Shown here in pieces: positions 25,922 to 35,504 of a stretch of 64,000 nt of DNA; position 1 is the stretch's first letter; every line of letters begins with the position of its first letter. The translations under genes and the position numbers were made by a program. Location of the stretch: contig CAZSQM010000005.1 in the NCBI GenBank assembly GCA_964609025.1, forward strand, positions 1 through 64,000, given 5' to 3'. Origin of the DNA: SIG307 sp964609025. Its GTDB lineage: Bacteria; Bacillota; Clostridia; Lachnospirales; Lachnospiraceae. The notes under the pieces were generated by a model. That model had not been told where the DNA came from, did not search any database, and saw nothing but the letters and a program-made list of their open reading frames with translations.

Positions 25922-26793
25922 TCTTTTCCCTCCGTCAATTGAATAGATTCTTTAAAGTCATATAATTGATACCGTTCCTTATACCGGCTTAATTCCATGT
26001 CATAGGTCATATTACCGAACACCTTATTTAGGATACCTATCTTTTTTCCGCACAGGCGAATCAGCGGATTCAACCATGCAAATAGGAACACCCTTTTATG
26101 CGCGTTCGCCGCTATTTCCCGCACCATGTCATAGGTGGTAACATATTCCGCATTCTGTGGATAAAACACTCCTTCCTCTCTGTTGACAATCATCAAGCGG
26201 ACAAACTCCGTAAGATTTCCGATATACAGCATAGAGCGTTTATTCTCTACCTTAGGAAATATCGGTAGCCTTTTTGCATACTTCGACAGCATCCTGTAAT
26301 TTCCCTTACTGCCCTTCCCATATATCATAGGCGCGCGTATAATGACTACCTTAAATGTATCGTCGGCAAGCGCCAAAATTCCCTTTTCCGCCTGTAACTT
26401 ACTATCTCCGTAAAAATTGGCCGGCGACGGGACGGTTTCCTTTGTAATCATTTTGCTCTGCCCTACACGCGCGCTATCTCCGAATACAATCGCACTGCTC
26501 ATAAAAATGAACTGTTTTACCCCTTCTGTTTTTGCCTTTTTTGCCGTTTCCACCGCAAGCTCTTTGTTCACCCGATAATACAGCGCTTTTGTTTCATCCG
26601 TTACGTTTGAGGTATCCGAATGAGCAATTCCCGCCACATGAAAAACCGCGTCAAAGCCGGAAAAATCCTTCTGCTTCCAAGCCTCTCCGCACATATCCAG
26701 TTCCTCTACCACGGCATCTGCCGCCGCCTGCTTCATATACCGAATAAAGCTCGTTCCGATATAACTATTTGCACCTGTCACTAAAATCTTCAT
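25918..26793 (-). CDS. NAD-dependent epimerase/dehydratase (probable UDP-4-keto-sugar reductase)
   Basis: A 291-residue extended short-chain dehydrogenase. The N-terminus has VTGANSYIGTSF for NAD(P), and FYGDSK gives the Tyr-xxx-Lys catalytic pair. In pathways such as UDP-QuiNAc or UDP-FucNAc synthesis, a reductase of this type follows a CapD/WbpM-like 4,6-dehydratase and is encoded beside the initiating transferase, as here. The dehydratase candidate is at 49308-51194. GGGAGG stands before the ATG at 26793; the upstream TTG is not used. The exact sugar is inference. Confidence 0.82.
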   Translation of the reverse strand: MKILVTGANSYIGTSFIRYMKQAAADAVVEELDMCGEAWKQKDFSGFDAVFHVAGIAHSDTSNVTDETKALYYRVNKELAVETAKKAKTEGVKQFIFMSSAIVFGDSARVGQSKMITKETVPSPANFYGDSKLQAEKGILALADDTFKVVIIRAPMIYGKGSKGNYRMLSKYAKRLPIFPKVENKRSMLYIGNLTEFVRLMIVNREEGVFYPQNAEYVTTYDMVREIAANAHKRVFLFAWLNPLIRLCGKKIGILNKVFGNMTYDMELSRYKERYQLYDFKESIQLTEGKE

Positions 26794-26816
26794 TCCAACG
26801 CCTCCCAAAGCTTATG

Positions 26817-27470
26817 TTACACCAAGGTAAACAATAACTGCTTTAATGCCGCAACACTGTCGCAGCATGCGACTGCTCCGACCGCCTCGACCTCTTTGAC
26901 ATTCCGAAAGCCAAAACCATAGGTTACGCCGATAAAATCAAGCCCGGCCTGCCTTGCCCCGTCCGAATCAAAACTGCTGTCACCGACGTAAACCGCGCAC
27001 GCTCTGTCAATATCCATTCGCCGGATACATTCCTCGATAATATCTGCTTTTTTTAATTTTCCTCCCAAATCGGAGCCTAACATGCACTCACAATACAAAT
27101 CAATTCCGAACTTTTTTAAAATCTGCACCGCATTGTCATGGCTCTTGTTGGTTGCAACCGCAATATGAACTCCCTTTTCTTTTAAGAACCCCAGCAGTTC
27201 AAGCACGCCGGGATATAATTCCGCTTCAAACAAGGAATACTTCTTATAATTGTCCCGAAATAAATTTGCGGATTTTAACGCCTCCTCCGGATTCATACCA
27301 TAATGCACCTCAAAAGAAAGCTGCATCGGCGGTCCGACAAATTTGCGCAAAGTTTCCTCCTCTAACAGTTCCAGCCCCAACTGCTCTACCGTCCGCCGCA
27401 CTGCGTCCATAACGCCTCCGGTTGTATCCAGTAACGTACCGTCAAGATCAAATAAAACCGCTTTTTTCAT
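26817..27470 (-). CDS. HAD-family phosphatase (phosphoglycolate phosphatase-like)
   Basis: A 217-residue HAD hydrolase with the four motifs: DLDGTLLDT (nucleophile Asp), a Thr in VATNKS, a Lys around GGKLKKADI, and YVGDSSFDSDGA. A helical cap lies between. Proteins of this group dephosphorylate small sugar phosphates. In this operon it may act on a sugar-phosphate precursor, but nothing pins the substrate. GGAGGAG lies before the ATG at 27470. It is 23 bases upstream of the reductase gene. Confidence 0.85.
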   Translation of the reverse strand: MKKAVLFDLDGTLLDTTGGVMDAVRRTVEQLGLELLEEETLRKFVGPPMQLSFEVHYGMNPEEALKSANLFRDNYKKYSLFEAELYPGVLELLGFLKEKGVHIAVATNKSHDNAVQILKKFGIDLYCECMLGSDLGGKLKKADIIEECIRRMDIDRACAVYVGDSSFDSDGARQAGLDFIGVTYGFGFRNVKEVEAVGAVACCDSVAALKQLLFTLV

Positions 27471-27513
27471 TTCTTCTCCTCCGCATCGTAATCTCAATCA
27501 AAGCGCCTGCTCA

Positions 27514-28563
27514 CTACTGCAATTTCTTCTTCCTTTCCTGTCCATATCGGATTCCTGCCAAAAAACAGAGTATCTTACTTCTTTTTATGACAAAAACAGT
27601 GATAACCAACGGTATGTATAAATCGAAGATAAGATTAAACCCAATAATGACCGCGGCATTTTTTACATGAACTATATCTACAATCAGCTTTCTGGATAAT
27701 ACCAGAACAAAGCCGCTCATCATAAAAATCTGTAACGTATACTTTCCGATATAAACCAAGTGTTTTTTCCTGTTCAACAGAAGGACAAAGAAATATAAGG
27801 TTACTGCTCCGACAAACGCAATCAGTACCTCACAGCCAATAAAATCAACTATGGCTATTCTAATATACACCAAAACACTCCACAATACAAGACATGGGAA
27901 AAAGCATGCCAGTCTTTTTCCTGTTTTGAGTTCGGAGAACGGCTTTTGTTTTCCCATCTCTATCCGTCTTCTCAGTAATACGCCCGTCATAAAAAACAAC
28001 ATATAATAAACAATCTTATCAATCGTAAATAACGTCGGCAAATCAATAAAAACAGCCGCTGCCGCTAGAAGAAACCATAAAGCGTGCCCTCCATAAATTC
28101 CGATTTTTTCCTTTTCGATTACAAACTTATAAAGCGGCGGGAAAATAAGAAAAATTAAAAACATCGTATACAGAAACCAATAATCCCCACCATATAACAA
28201 AATAAAAGTAAGACTTTCCGATATACTTCTCGGCCGGTTTACCATAGACTGAAAACAGAAGCGCAATACCATATCCGCAGCGCTTACCGCTACAAACGGA
28301 ATTAATATACGTCGGCACTTGTTCAGCAGATACTTTCCATAATTTTGTTTATGAACATAACAAAAACCGCTTATCATAAAAAACAACGGTAAGTGAACCG
28401 GTGTTACCCATGCAAACAAATAATTGCACCAAGCAATTTCATGCAGATTGATTGGGTAAAGAATAATTGCATGAGCCAAAACGACCAGTATAATAGCGAT
28501 TCCCCTCAGTGCGTCTGCGTTTTCATAATACCCTTTCTCAAGTACACGGCTTTCCTTCCTCAT
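27514..28563 (-). CDS. Membrane acyltransferase family 3 (sugar O-acetyltransferase)
   Basis: A 349-residue multi-pass membrane protein with about ten helices. The family signature ADALRGIAIILVVLAHA holds the conserved Arg and His. Such enzymes add acetyl or other acyl groups to surface sugars. AAAGGAG lies 10 bases before the ATG at 28563, preferred to a GTG at 28620 that would overlap the polymerase gene. It probably decorates the operon's polysaccharide. Confidence 0.88.
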   Translation of the reverse strand: MRKESRVLEKGYYENADALRGIAIILVVLAHAIILYPINLHEIAWCNYLFAWVTPVHLPLFFMISGFCYVHKQNYGKYLLNKCRRILIPFVAVSAADMVLRFCFQSMVNRPRSISESLTFILLYGGDYWFLYTMFLIFLIFPPLYKFVIEKEKIGIYGGHALWFLLAAAAVFIDLPTLFTIDKIVYYMLFFMTGVLLRRRIEMGKQKPFSELKTGKRLACFFPCLVLWSVLVYIRIAIVDFIGCEVLIAFVGAVTLYFFVLLLNRKKHLVYIGKYTLQIFMMSGFVLVLSRKLIVDIVHVKNAAVIIGFNLIFDLYIPLVITVFVIKRSKILCFLAGIRYGQERKKKLQ

Positions 28564-28607
28564 TTCAACCTTTCTCCTTTCGGTTTCTTCTGCTACCTTC
28601 CTTTCGC

Positions 28608-29933
28608 TTATAACCTCCACCGATACCTTCGTACCGGCAGAATATCCCTGTCGCGCAGCAGTATCATCATGCCTACCACATACAGGTAATCAATGCTAAT
28701 CCAATTCCCATAGGATAATCCCTGTACGGTCAGCGCCACAAATAAACATGCGATACTTATCTTGATTGGTTCTTTCGATTTTATACACGGAATACAGTAA
28801 CGTGTAATCAGCAAATAATATAAAATCACTAATAACACTGCGGATACGATTCCACCGGCATACAGCCAAAAGGTCGGCGCAGCCGCAGTATTAAAATCAA
28901 CGTGCGCATGCCCATGTATCGTCTGACTGACCCCGTATCCGTAAGGCTGCTTCGATAAAAGTTCAAAAACCTTTCCAAAATCTCCGGAAGCGGTACGAAA
29001 AAGTATCACCTTTCCGTTTTCCACCATTGTAAACTGCGTTAAAAGCTCATTGTCGGGATAAAGCTTCGTGAATAGATAACCGACGCAAAAAATCAAAAAG
29101 ACGCCCGCTATCACAAGCCCCGCTGCCCCAAACAGCTTTCCGAAATCCCGTTTCGTCGTCTTTGGCGCAGACATTCCCTTTCTTTTTATCGCATAATAAA
29201 ATACGACCGCCGCAATAAGCGCCACATAACCTGCGCGTGAAAACGTCAATACAAACGCCGCAAAATTTATGAGGCAGACACATAAAAACCCTTTTCTTTT
29301 CGTCTTCTTATAAAGCGCAAAAGCTCCGATAATCGGCACAAGCAAAAAAGCCGCAAATTTTGCCGGTTCAAAAAAGTAGGAAGCCAGACGCAAAATCAGG
29401 TGCCCGCCCTGCCGGTATTGCGCGGTTCTTGTCCCAAGCAAAAAGTCATAGGTAATAACGGTATGACCAAGTTTAGGGTACTCTACCAGGGTGTACCCTA
29501 ACGGCACCTGAAAGAACAAACACACAAACAAAATAAGCGATTGAACGGATATTACCGTACCGAATATAATCGGAAGCATAAATGCAATCTGCGGAAGCTC
29601 CTTTTTCCCGTAAAAAACAAGGAGCATTGCAAAGAAAGCAAAGATAGGAAGCACATACTTTATTCCCGTTATAATTCCGAACGCATCAAAATGCACAATG
29701 TCAGGCAAAATAATACTCACTATCAGCAATATGTAAAGAAGCAAAATCCGATTGCTGCAAACCTTTACGGCATTTCGGGCATAAGGCATCGCAAGCAGCA
29801 GCATCCCAAACAAACAGATGCCGGTTACCAAATTATCGCCAAAATCAGTTTTTACATATAGCGTAGTTCTTGTTATAATATAAAACCATAGCAAAAGGAT
29901 AAAAGTAGACGCCGATATTTGTTCCTTTTTCAT
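28608..29933 (-). CDS. Wzy/O-antigen-ligase-like polysaccharide polymerase
   Basis: A roughly 441-residue very hydrophobic protein with about twelve predicted helices and a large external loop containing FGKVFELLSKQPYGYGVSQTIHGHAHVDFN, the sort of G-G-xS-HN region seen in Wzy/WaaL proteins. In a Wzx/Wzy pathway it joins lipid-linked repeat units outside the membrane. The partner flippase and chain-length regulator are in the same operon. The start is uncertain: ATG 29933 has AAAGGAG 14 bases away, while a TTG at 29972 overlaps the upstream gene. Confidence 0.75.
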   Translation of the reverse strand: MKKEQISASTFILLLWFYIITRTTLYVKTDFGDNLVTGICLFGMLLLAMPYARNAVKVCSNRILLLYILLIVSIILPDIVHFDAFGIITGIKYVLPIFAFFAMLLVFYGKKELPQIAFMLPIIFGTVISVQSLILFVCLFFQVPLGYTLVEYPKLGHTVITYDFLLGTRTAQYRQGGHLILRLASYFFEPAKFAAFLLVPIIGAFALYKKTKRKGFLCVCLINFAAFVLTFSRAGYVALIAAVVFYYAIKRKGMSAPKTTKRDFGKLFGAAGLVIAGVFLIFCVGYLFTKLYPDNELLTQFTMVENGKVILFRTASGDFGKVFELLSKQPYGYGVSQTIHGHAHVDFNTAAAPTFWLYAGGIVSAVLLVILYYLLITRYCIPCIKSKEPIKISIACLFVALTVQGLSYGNWISIDYLYVVGMMILLRDRDILPVRRYRWRL

Positions 29934-29968
29934 TTTATTCCAAACTGCTCCTTTTCCATCTAGTTGCT

Positions 29969-31633
29969 TCAAACAAACATCCTGGCGACAGTCTGCTCGT
30001 TTACCGCCTCAAAATATTCCTCCTGCATGCTGAAATCGGCTCCCCTGTCCGCAGTTTCAAAGGAACGAATACAAGCCGCTATTTCTTCCGAAGAATATGC
30101 CACCGCGTAATACTCCTCTCCTATTGTTTCCGGAATTGCATTATTTATCAGTTCTCCTGCCGCGGTGTACATAATCAGTCTTGCTCCCTGAGAAATAATC
30201 TCCATGCCGCTGGTGGTTGCGGTAGCAACCACAATCGTTTTTCCCTGTACCGCCTCTATTAAATCGCCCTCAACGAAGAAAATCTCCCTGTGGGAATCCA
30301 CCGAATAATCCTTTAACCTTAATCGCGCATTTACCGGATGATTTTTCAAATAAAGCTGATAGGAAACATCCCCGATATCTTCTAACGCCTGCAAGGTTTC
30401 CCGAATCAATTTTGCGGAGATATCAACATAATAGGAAAGCACTAATAAAATTGACTTTTGCCTGCGAGATATCTTGTCCCCGCCTCTCTTTTTCCATAGC
30501 AGCGGATAACGAAAGGCCGGATAAACCTCTACCTCTAACGCCGAATTATATTTTTTTATAAGCTCCGTATAACCGTTTCCTATCACTCCGAACGTATGCG
30601 GTAATACTCCTTGCCGCTGCTGCTCTTTTGAAGGATAATAGCCAATCTCATTTTCAAGCAGAGAAAGTCCAACATACCCCGCTACGGGTACCTTCGGAAA
30701 GAACCTCCGCATCCCCAAAACGAAGCCTATGGAGCTTGGCTGTCCCTCATACCATAAAACCGCCTTTTTGACTGACGCTCCTTTTTCTTTCAGGCGTTTT
30801 AAAAAGCGATATGCAATTAAGCCGTCGATTGTATTAAGATAGGCAAAATTTCGTAAAATATCTCCCTTTACAAGCGCCGATATGTCATAGCCGGAAAAAA
30901 TATAGCTGCCGCGAAGAAACTTTTTGTTTACCCTTTCCCATTGCAGCATCCATACATAATCTCTTATCGTCAAAAAGCTTTCCTTAACCAGAAATTGATA
31001 CTTTTTTTCTTCTTTCAGCTTCGTATAAAAGCTCATTCCGCTTTCAGGCAGGTTATTGGTAAGTATTGTCGAAAACAGCAGCTTCTCTTTTGTATACTCT
31101 AAGATATTCGTAAAATAGCGGTCCTTATACTCTCCCTCCGCAAATGCAGAATGCAAAACATAGGTATCAAACAGAAAGAACGGAGTTTTAAGCCTTTCCT
31201 CATCCGCCTTTATTACCTTCCGTATCCGGCGGCTCTCTCTGTATTTCCCCGCCAAGACGCAAAAAAACTGCAGTTTTCTGACCAGCCCCATATCCTTTAT
31301 CGTTCTCTCTGCCTGACATATCCTCACCTTATGCCCCGTTTGCCTGCACAGCGCCTTTACCGCCTTCTTCTGAAAAGAATCATGGACGACAACCTTCTCC
31401 ACCGTTTGTTCTTCTAACAATTCCGCCAACAGCAGTAGCTTATACACATTGGTATAGGCATAGGAAGAATTTCTTGAGGCAAACCCCGTAAGCCAGGAAA
31501 GCGCGCTTTCCCGGTCAAATTTTTCCATGCAGGCATCTACAAATTCAATATAGGAGGCTCTTTTTTCCTCCGCAATCCTATTCAGGCGTTTTGTCAATTC
31601 AATATTAAGCCGATTAAAATCAAATACGCTCAT
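29969..31633 (-). CDS. Unrecognised surface-polysaccharide protein, GT-B-like transferase suspected
   Basis: A 554-residue soluble protein I do not recognise with confidence. The N-terminal half has a Rossmann-like strand after VEKVVVHDSFQ, and the C-terminal part has KSILLVLSYYVDIS and the TATTSGMEIISQGARLIMY segment. Those resemble GT-B glycosyltransferases in which the second domain binds the nucleotide sugar. It recalls the TIGR04326-type surface carbohydrate proteins. It directly follows the aldolase and cytidylyltransferase genes, so it may transfer the CMP-activated sugar; that is inference. No signal peptide or membrane segment is seen. Confidence 0.5.
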   Translation of the reverse strand: MSVFDFNRLNIELTKRLNRIAEEKRASYIEFVDACMEKFDRESALSWLTGFASRNSSYAYTNVYKLLLLAELLEEQTVEKVVVHDSFQKKAVKALCRQTGHKVRICQAERTIKDMGLVRKLQFFCVLAGKYRESRRIRKVIKADEERLKTPFFLFDTYVLHSAFAEGEYKDRYFTNILEYTKEKLLFSTILTNNLPESGMSFYTKLKEEKKYQFLVKESFLTIRDYVWMLQWERVNKKFLRGSYIFSGYDISALVKGDILRNFAYLNTIDGLIAYRFLKRLKEKGASVKKAVLWYEGQPSSIGFVLGMRRFFPKVPVAGYVGLSLLENEIGYYPSKEQQRQGVLPHTFGVIGNGYTELIKKYNSALEVEVYPAFRYPLLWKKRGGDKISRRQKSILLVLSYYVDISAKLIRETLQALEDIGDVSYQLYLKNHPVNARLRLKDYSVDSHREIFFVEGDLIEAVQGKTIVVATATTSGMEIISQGARLIMYTAAGELINNAIPETIGEEYYAVAYSSEEIAACIRSFETADRGADFSMQEEYFEAVNEQTVARMFV

Positions 31634-31669
31634 ATCGCTCTGCCTCTCTTCTATACGCTAACGATCAGA

Positions 31670-33250
31670 TCACCTTTTATATTGCGTCTTTGTCAAAAAG
31701 ATGAGTTCCATCTCCTCTCCCAACTGGCGCAAAGAAGCCTCTATCTTTTCATTTTCTTCTTTTACCTTTCCGTTGGCAGAGTGCATATAACTCACACTAT
31801 AATTTTCCCCTGCTTCCTTATAACCATCCATCCCCGCAAGATACACCTTCTTGTGTCCCAACTGTAACAGCAGTCGCAGCAGCATAACCGCGCAATTATC
31901 ATTCAGTTGATTTTCCCGATAGGCAAGCGGATAGTAAGCAAACACATGCTCCGCTTTATACTCCGAATGCTGAAGGTTAGAAGTAATCAGGCACTCTTTC
32001 CGTTTTACGGCGGTTTCCATGTATTCTTCATAGCGCTTCATATTAGAAAAGAACCGAAAAGACGCGCTGAAATCCTCCGGCTCAAAATTAGCAGAAAAAA
32101 TAACCGGATGATTTTCCGAAATAAATTCCTCTATTTGCGCTTTCTGCTCATTCAGGGAGCTTCCCGGTGCAAGCAGCAATATCGTTCTGCCGCCTATCAT
32201 TTTTTGCAAATATTCACGACTCATACTATCGTCTACTTCAATATTCTGAAACCATGTATACAGACGTTCGATATACGCCTCATCATACACGGTCTTCTTT
32301 TCCGCCTCTACCGTAGCCAATATCTGATTGATCTGCTTTGCGCGGAGTTTTCCGGTTTTTAACAGATACTCACCGTAATTCCGATGTAAATTGTATTGTG
32401 CCGATAGTGCATAGGCTGTGGAATATCCCCACGGTTCTACCTTCTTAAACGGCACGATATAATCCTCAATCGTATCCAGTGCGATGTCTAAATTATAGCC
32501 CTTTTCATAGTAGCGATTCATGAAATCCATAATTAACTCTCCGCACAAATTTCCGGGTACCCGTCCCATACCAAGCAGGGAAGCGTCAATTACCGCATTT
32601 CTTAAATTGCTGCAAATACTGCAAAATTCCTGTGCCAGTGAATAGGATAACGACAGATTTTCATGCAAATGAAGCCCTACCACTATGGACTTGTCCAGAT
32701 TATGCTCCACTATGCCGTAAATACGAACCAAATCCTCCTTCATCATAGAACCGAAGGTATCCACAATGGAAAAGCCGTAAGGGCGCATCTGATTAATGCG
32801 TTCCAGCATTTCTAACAGGGCTTTGTCCGAATACCCCATAATATTAATCGGATTACAAAATACCTTATAGCCCTTTTTCATTACCTCCTGGCAGAACTGT
32901 AAGCCCTCGTTGATATCGTAATCATGAAATGTAATACGAATATACTCTATTGTTCCGTCGCAAGGCTCCAGCTTGCTGATATCATACTTATTATGAAGAC
33001 ACATCAGGACAAATTTTGAATTCTGTGCGTCCTTGGGCAGAACTTCCTTTGCCTCTGCGACATTATTAAACAATGTTCTGTTCTTGTCATACTCGCAGTC
33101 GCGCAAAAAACCAATCTCAATATAATCCATCTGTGCAGCCACCAGATTCCGAATAATGCTCTTAATTACGCTATGCCCGAAATTCCAGTCGTTAATATAG
33201 CCTCCATCCCGCAGAGTACAATCCAACAGCTTAAACTGACTTGTTCTCAT
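31670..33250 (-). CDS. HMGL-type aldolase fused to a Rossmann-like C-terminal domain
   Basis: A 526-residue protein. Residues 1-290 form an HMG-CoA-lyase-like TIM barrel: LLDCTLRDGGYIND at the start with Asp10, Arg14 and Asp15, and the metal-binding HxH in GLHLHENLS. From about residue 350 a second domain begins (RTILLLAPGSSLNEQ, then KKVYLAGMDGY), a Rossmann-like unit resembling MptE-like/DUF115 proteins. Such barrels add pyruvate-derived units to aldehydes. With the CMP-transferase gene overlapping its start by 20 bases, it may make an ulosonic-type sugar acid. The reaction is not proven. Confidence 0.78.
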   Translation of the reverse strand: MRTSQFKLLDCTLRDGGYINDWNFGHSVIKSIIRNLVAAQMDYIEIGFLRDCEYDKNRTLFNNVAEAKEVLPKDAQNSKFVLMCLHNKYDISKLEPCDGTIEYIRITFHDYDINEGLQFCQEVMKKGYKVFCNPINIMGYSDKALLEMLERINQMRPYGFSIVDTFGSMMKEDLVRIYGIVEHNLDKSIVVGLHLHENLSLSYSLAQEFCSICSNLRNAVIDASLLGMGRVPGNLCGELIMDFMNRYYEKGYNLDIALDTIEDYIVPFKKVEPWGYSTAYALSAQYNLHRNYGEYLLKTGKLRAKQINQILATVEAEKKTVYDEAYIERLYTWFQNIEVDDSMSREYLQKMIGGRTILLLAPGSSLNEQKAQIEEFISENHPVIFSANFEPEDFSASFRFFSNMKRYEEYMETAVKRKECLITSNLQHSEYKAEHVFAYYPLAYRENQLNDNCAVMLLRLLLQLGHKKVYLAGMDGYKEAGENYSVSYMHSANGKVKEENEKIEASLRQLGEEMELIFLTKTQYKR

Positions 33251-33977
33251 GCTCTATCCTTTCTGCAAGTACCTTGCGTACCCGTTCCAAATCCTTCGGC
33301 GTATCTACCGATAACATTTCGCACTCCACCTCTACCAATCTCACTTTCTTTCCCCGCTCCAAAAATCTGTAAAAATCATTATCCTCCGCCTGTTCTAACG
33401 GTCCCCGCTCATTCGTGGCGTAGAACTCTAAAGCTTCTCCCGTAAAGGCACAGACGCCCAGCAATTTCTTATATTCAAAATCAAGCGTTCCTTTCGGATA
33501 CGGAATCGGACTACGGGAAATTGCAATCGCATTTCCGTTCATATCCACCGTACACTTTAAATTGGTAAAGTCCACTACCTCGGTCGGACTTTTAATGACG
33601 GTTATCAGATTGGAAACAAAAAAGCCCTCCTCCAAAGCCTCCGGTACTACCGCGTCGATTACCTCCGGAGAAATCAACGGTTCATCCCCCATAATCTCCA
33701 CATACAAGTCTGCTTCAATCTTCCGTGCAACCTCTGCGACGCGGTCCGTACTCGTTTTATGCTTCTGCGACGTCATGATTACACGAATCTCATACTGTCG
33801 GCAGACGTCAAAAATTCTTTCATCATCTGTGGCGACATAAACCTCGTCTATTTTCTTTGTCTTGACTGCCTGCTGATACACCCACCAAATCATCGGTTTT
33901 CCCAAGATATCCTCCAATGGCTTTCCCGGATATCTGGACGATTGATACCGTGCCGGTATTACTCCTAATACTTTCAT
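33231..33977 (-). CDS. CMP-ulosonate synthetase (KdsB-like 3-deoxy-manno-octulosonate cytidylyltransferase)
   Basis: A 248-residue nucleotidyltransferase using CTP to activate a 3-deoxy-ulosonic acid as its CMP derivative. The N-terminus VIPARYQSSRYPGKPL is the KdsB signature; YVATDDERI, KTSTDRVAE and GDEPLI follow in family order. LPS Kdo is not expected in this organism, so the product is more likely a Kdo-like component of the capsule or exopolysaccharide. No KdsA or KdsD is seen; the adjoining aldolase may replace them. It probably runs as a coupled pair with that gene, which overlaps its 3' end. Confidence 0.88.
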   Translation of the reverse strand: MKVLGVIPARYQSSRYPGKPLEDILGKPMIWWVYQQAVKTKKIDEVYVATDDERIFDVCRQYEIRVIMTSQKHKTSTDRVAEVARKIEADLYVEIMGDEPLISPEVIDAVVPEALEEGFFVSNLITVIKSPTEVVDFTNLKCTVDMNGNAIAISRSPIPYPKGTLDFEYKKLLGVCAFTGEALEFYATNERGPLEQAEDNDFYRFLERGKKVRLVEVECEMLSVDTPKDLERVRKVLAERIEHENKSV

Positions 33978-34034
33978 ATTCTTACCTCCGCTAAGAAAAA
34001 ATAAATAATAATGATTGCAGTTTCCCGCAACATA

Positions 34035-35137
34035 CTATCGCACCGAAAACACAAAGCGAAGCAGCTTACTTTTCCTCACAATCCATACTGCCGCGCAGCC
34101 CATTCCTATTTTTACCGCAAGCACCGCAAAGAACACCAGAATTTTCGGAAACGGATACCGCCCAAGCTATCAAAAACAACATTCCACGGAAGCCGAACAT
34201 TCTCTATGGCGTGTACACAGTAAATAATTAATGAATACCTTCCCAAAAAGCCCAGAGCTCTTTTTAAACCATCGCACTTTTTCTCAATCATTCTACAAAT
34301 CAGCAGAATCACATACACACCCCCTAGACTTCCCAGAAAGCTTACAAGGCCAACATTATTTTCTGCCATGTTCATTCCTTGTCCTGAAAAAACACAAAAG
34401 AGCCAAAGCAATACAAGAATTCCTTTCACAGCCGGATGCCCCGTAAAAATATCTTTTCCGTGTTGCTTTACCTTATATCCGATATAAACATACGCCGAAG
34501 CTGTCATTCCTGCCTGAATACTGAAAGGTAGCCAAATATACTCTGATGTTACCAAACCTGCCACAACCAACAATGCAATATACAGATATGAACACTTTAC
34601 CTTGCCCAACTTTAAGACAATGATGCTTGCCACAAACAAGGCGAGCAAAAACCAAAGTGCACCTATTCCTTTAATATAGAATGGTGATTCATAATCCTGA
34701 GCACTTCCATAGAGTAATCCACCAAACCATGCCACCGACGATGTTCCGAACAGCTCCATATCCCCCGATTTCAACGCAGAAACCGTCACCGCCAGGGTTC
34801 TCCCACGCATTATATCATAAATTACACTTAATAAAACCATACCGATGCCGGTCACAAGATAAGGCAGTAACAACTGCTTCGCTTTATGCCTGATTGTATT
34901 TTTTCGATCCTTCTGCGAGTATAGGAAGTATCCACTAATCAAAAAGAAAAATGGCATATGAAAAGAAAAAATCACAGAATTTAAAATCCGATAAAAGGGA
35001 CTGTCAAAATATGCAAAATATACATGACCTATAATGACAAGAATTATTCCAATTCCCTTTGCAATATCAAATAATTCCTCTCTTTTCCTCCCGGTGGATT
35101 CCCTGCATAACTCCCTACTGTTTACCGCTGCTTCCAT
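34035..35137 (-). pseudogene. Membrane acyltransferase family 3 gene, frameshifted near the 3' end
   Basis: The open frame from the ATG at 35137 codes for a typical acyltransferase-3 (FDIAKGIGIILVIIGHVYF with the conserved His, about ten helices) and ends at 34112 in an unnatural tail. One base out of frame from about 34150-34163, the sequence continues YPFPKILVFFAVLAVKIG and a basic end to a TAG at 34035. That is exactly the last helix and tail expected. A single-base deletion is therefore the best explanation, either a mutation or a sequencing error. The shifted product lacks the final helix. The first operon acyltransferase (27514) is intact. Confidence 0.8.
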
Positions 35138-35164
35138 CGTACTTCTCGCTTTCCTTTCCGTACT

Positions 35165-35504
35165 TTACTTATACTTCACCAGCTTGTGATATACCTGCAT
35201 TGCCCAGGAACTTTTCCCTACCAGCTTCTTCACTAAATTCACCGGCTTGTCTACACCGCAGGAAAAGCTTGCGCCTACTGCGCCGACGCTTTCTATCGGT
35301 TCCTCCGCCAAAGGGCATACTCCAAAATCGCCAAAACAAAAGCGTCCACCCGTTCGGTCACAACATACTCCTTATACTGTTCCTCAATCTCATAGAAAAA
35401 GGAAAAATTGCCTTCCTCCCTTTCAATATCGGTTTTCACAATACATTTGCCGCCGCATACCTCCATAGAGGAGCGCCCATCGTTATTACTGCTCTCTTGT
35501 TCAT
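35165..35504 (-). pseudogene. Degenerate gene remnant in the polysaccharide operon
   Basis: An ATG at 35504 overlaps the preceding stop as ATGA, with GGAGG upstream, and opens MNKRAVITMGAPLW, which stops after 22 codons. Two other frames continue the protein: SSMEVCGGKCIVKTDIE...YKEYVVTERVDAFVLAILEYA, then LAEEPIESVGAVGASFSCGVD and a basic end at 35165. The pattern recalls proteins of polysaccharide clusters with a PP-loop-like SxGVDS motif, but here cut short, so at least two shifts and a deletion. The identity is a guess; that it is a dead gene is fairly clear. Confidence 0.5.

Noticed and set aside
33231..33977. KdsB-like gene as a sign of a Gram-negative organism with LPS
   Set aside because: All surrounding genes and ribosome sites are of Clostridia type, and no KdsA, LpxA or WaaA-type gene is present; a Kdo-like capsule sugar explains it better.
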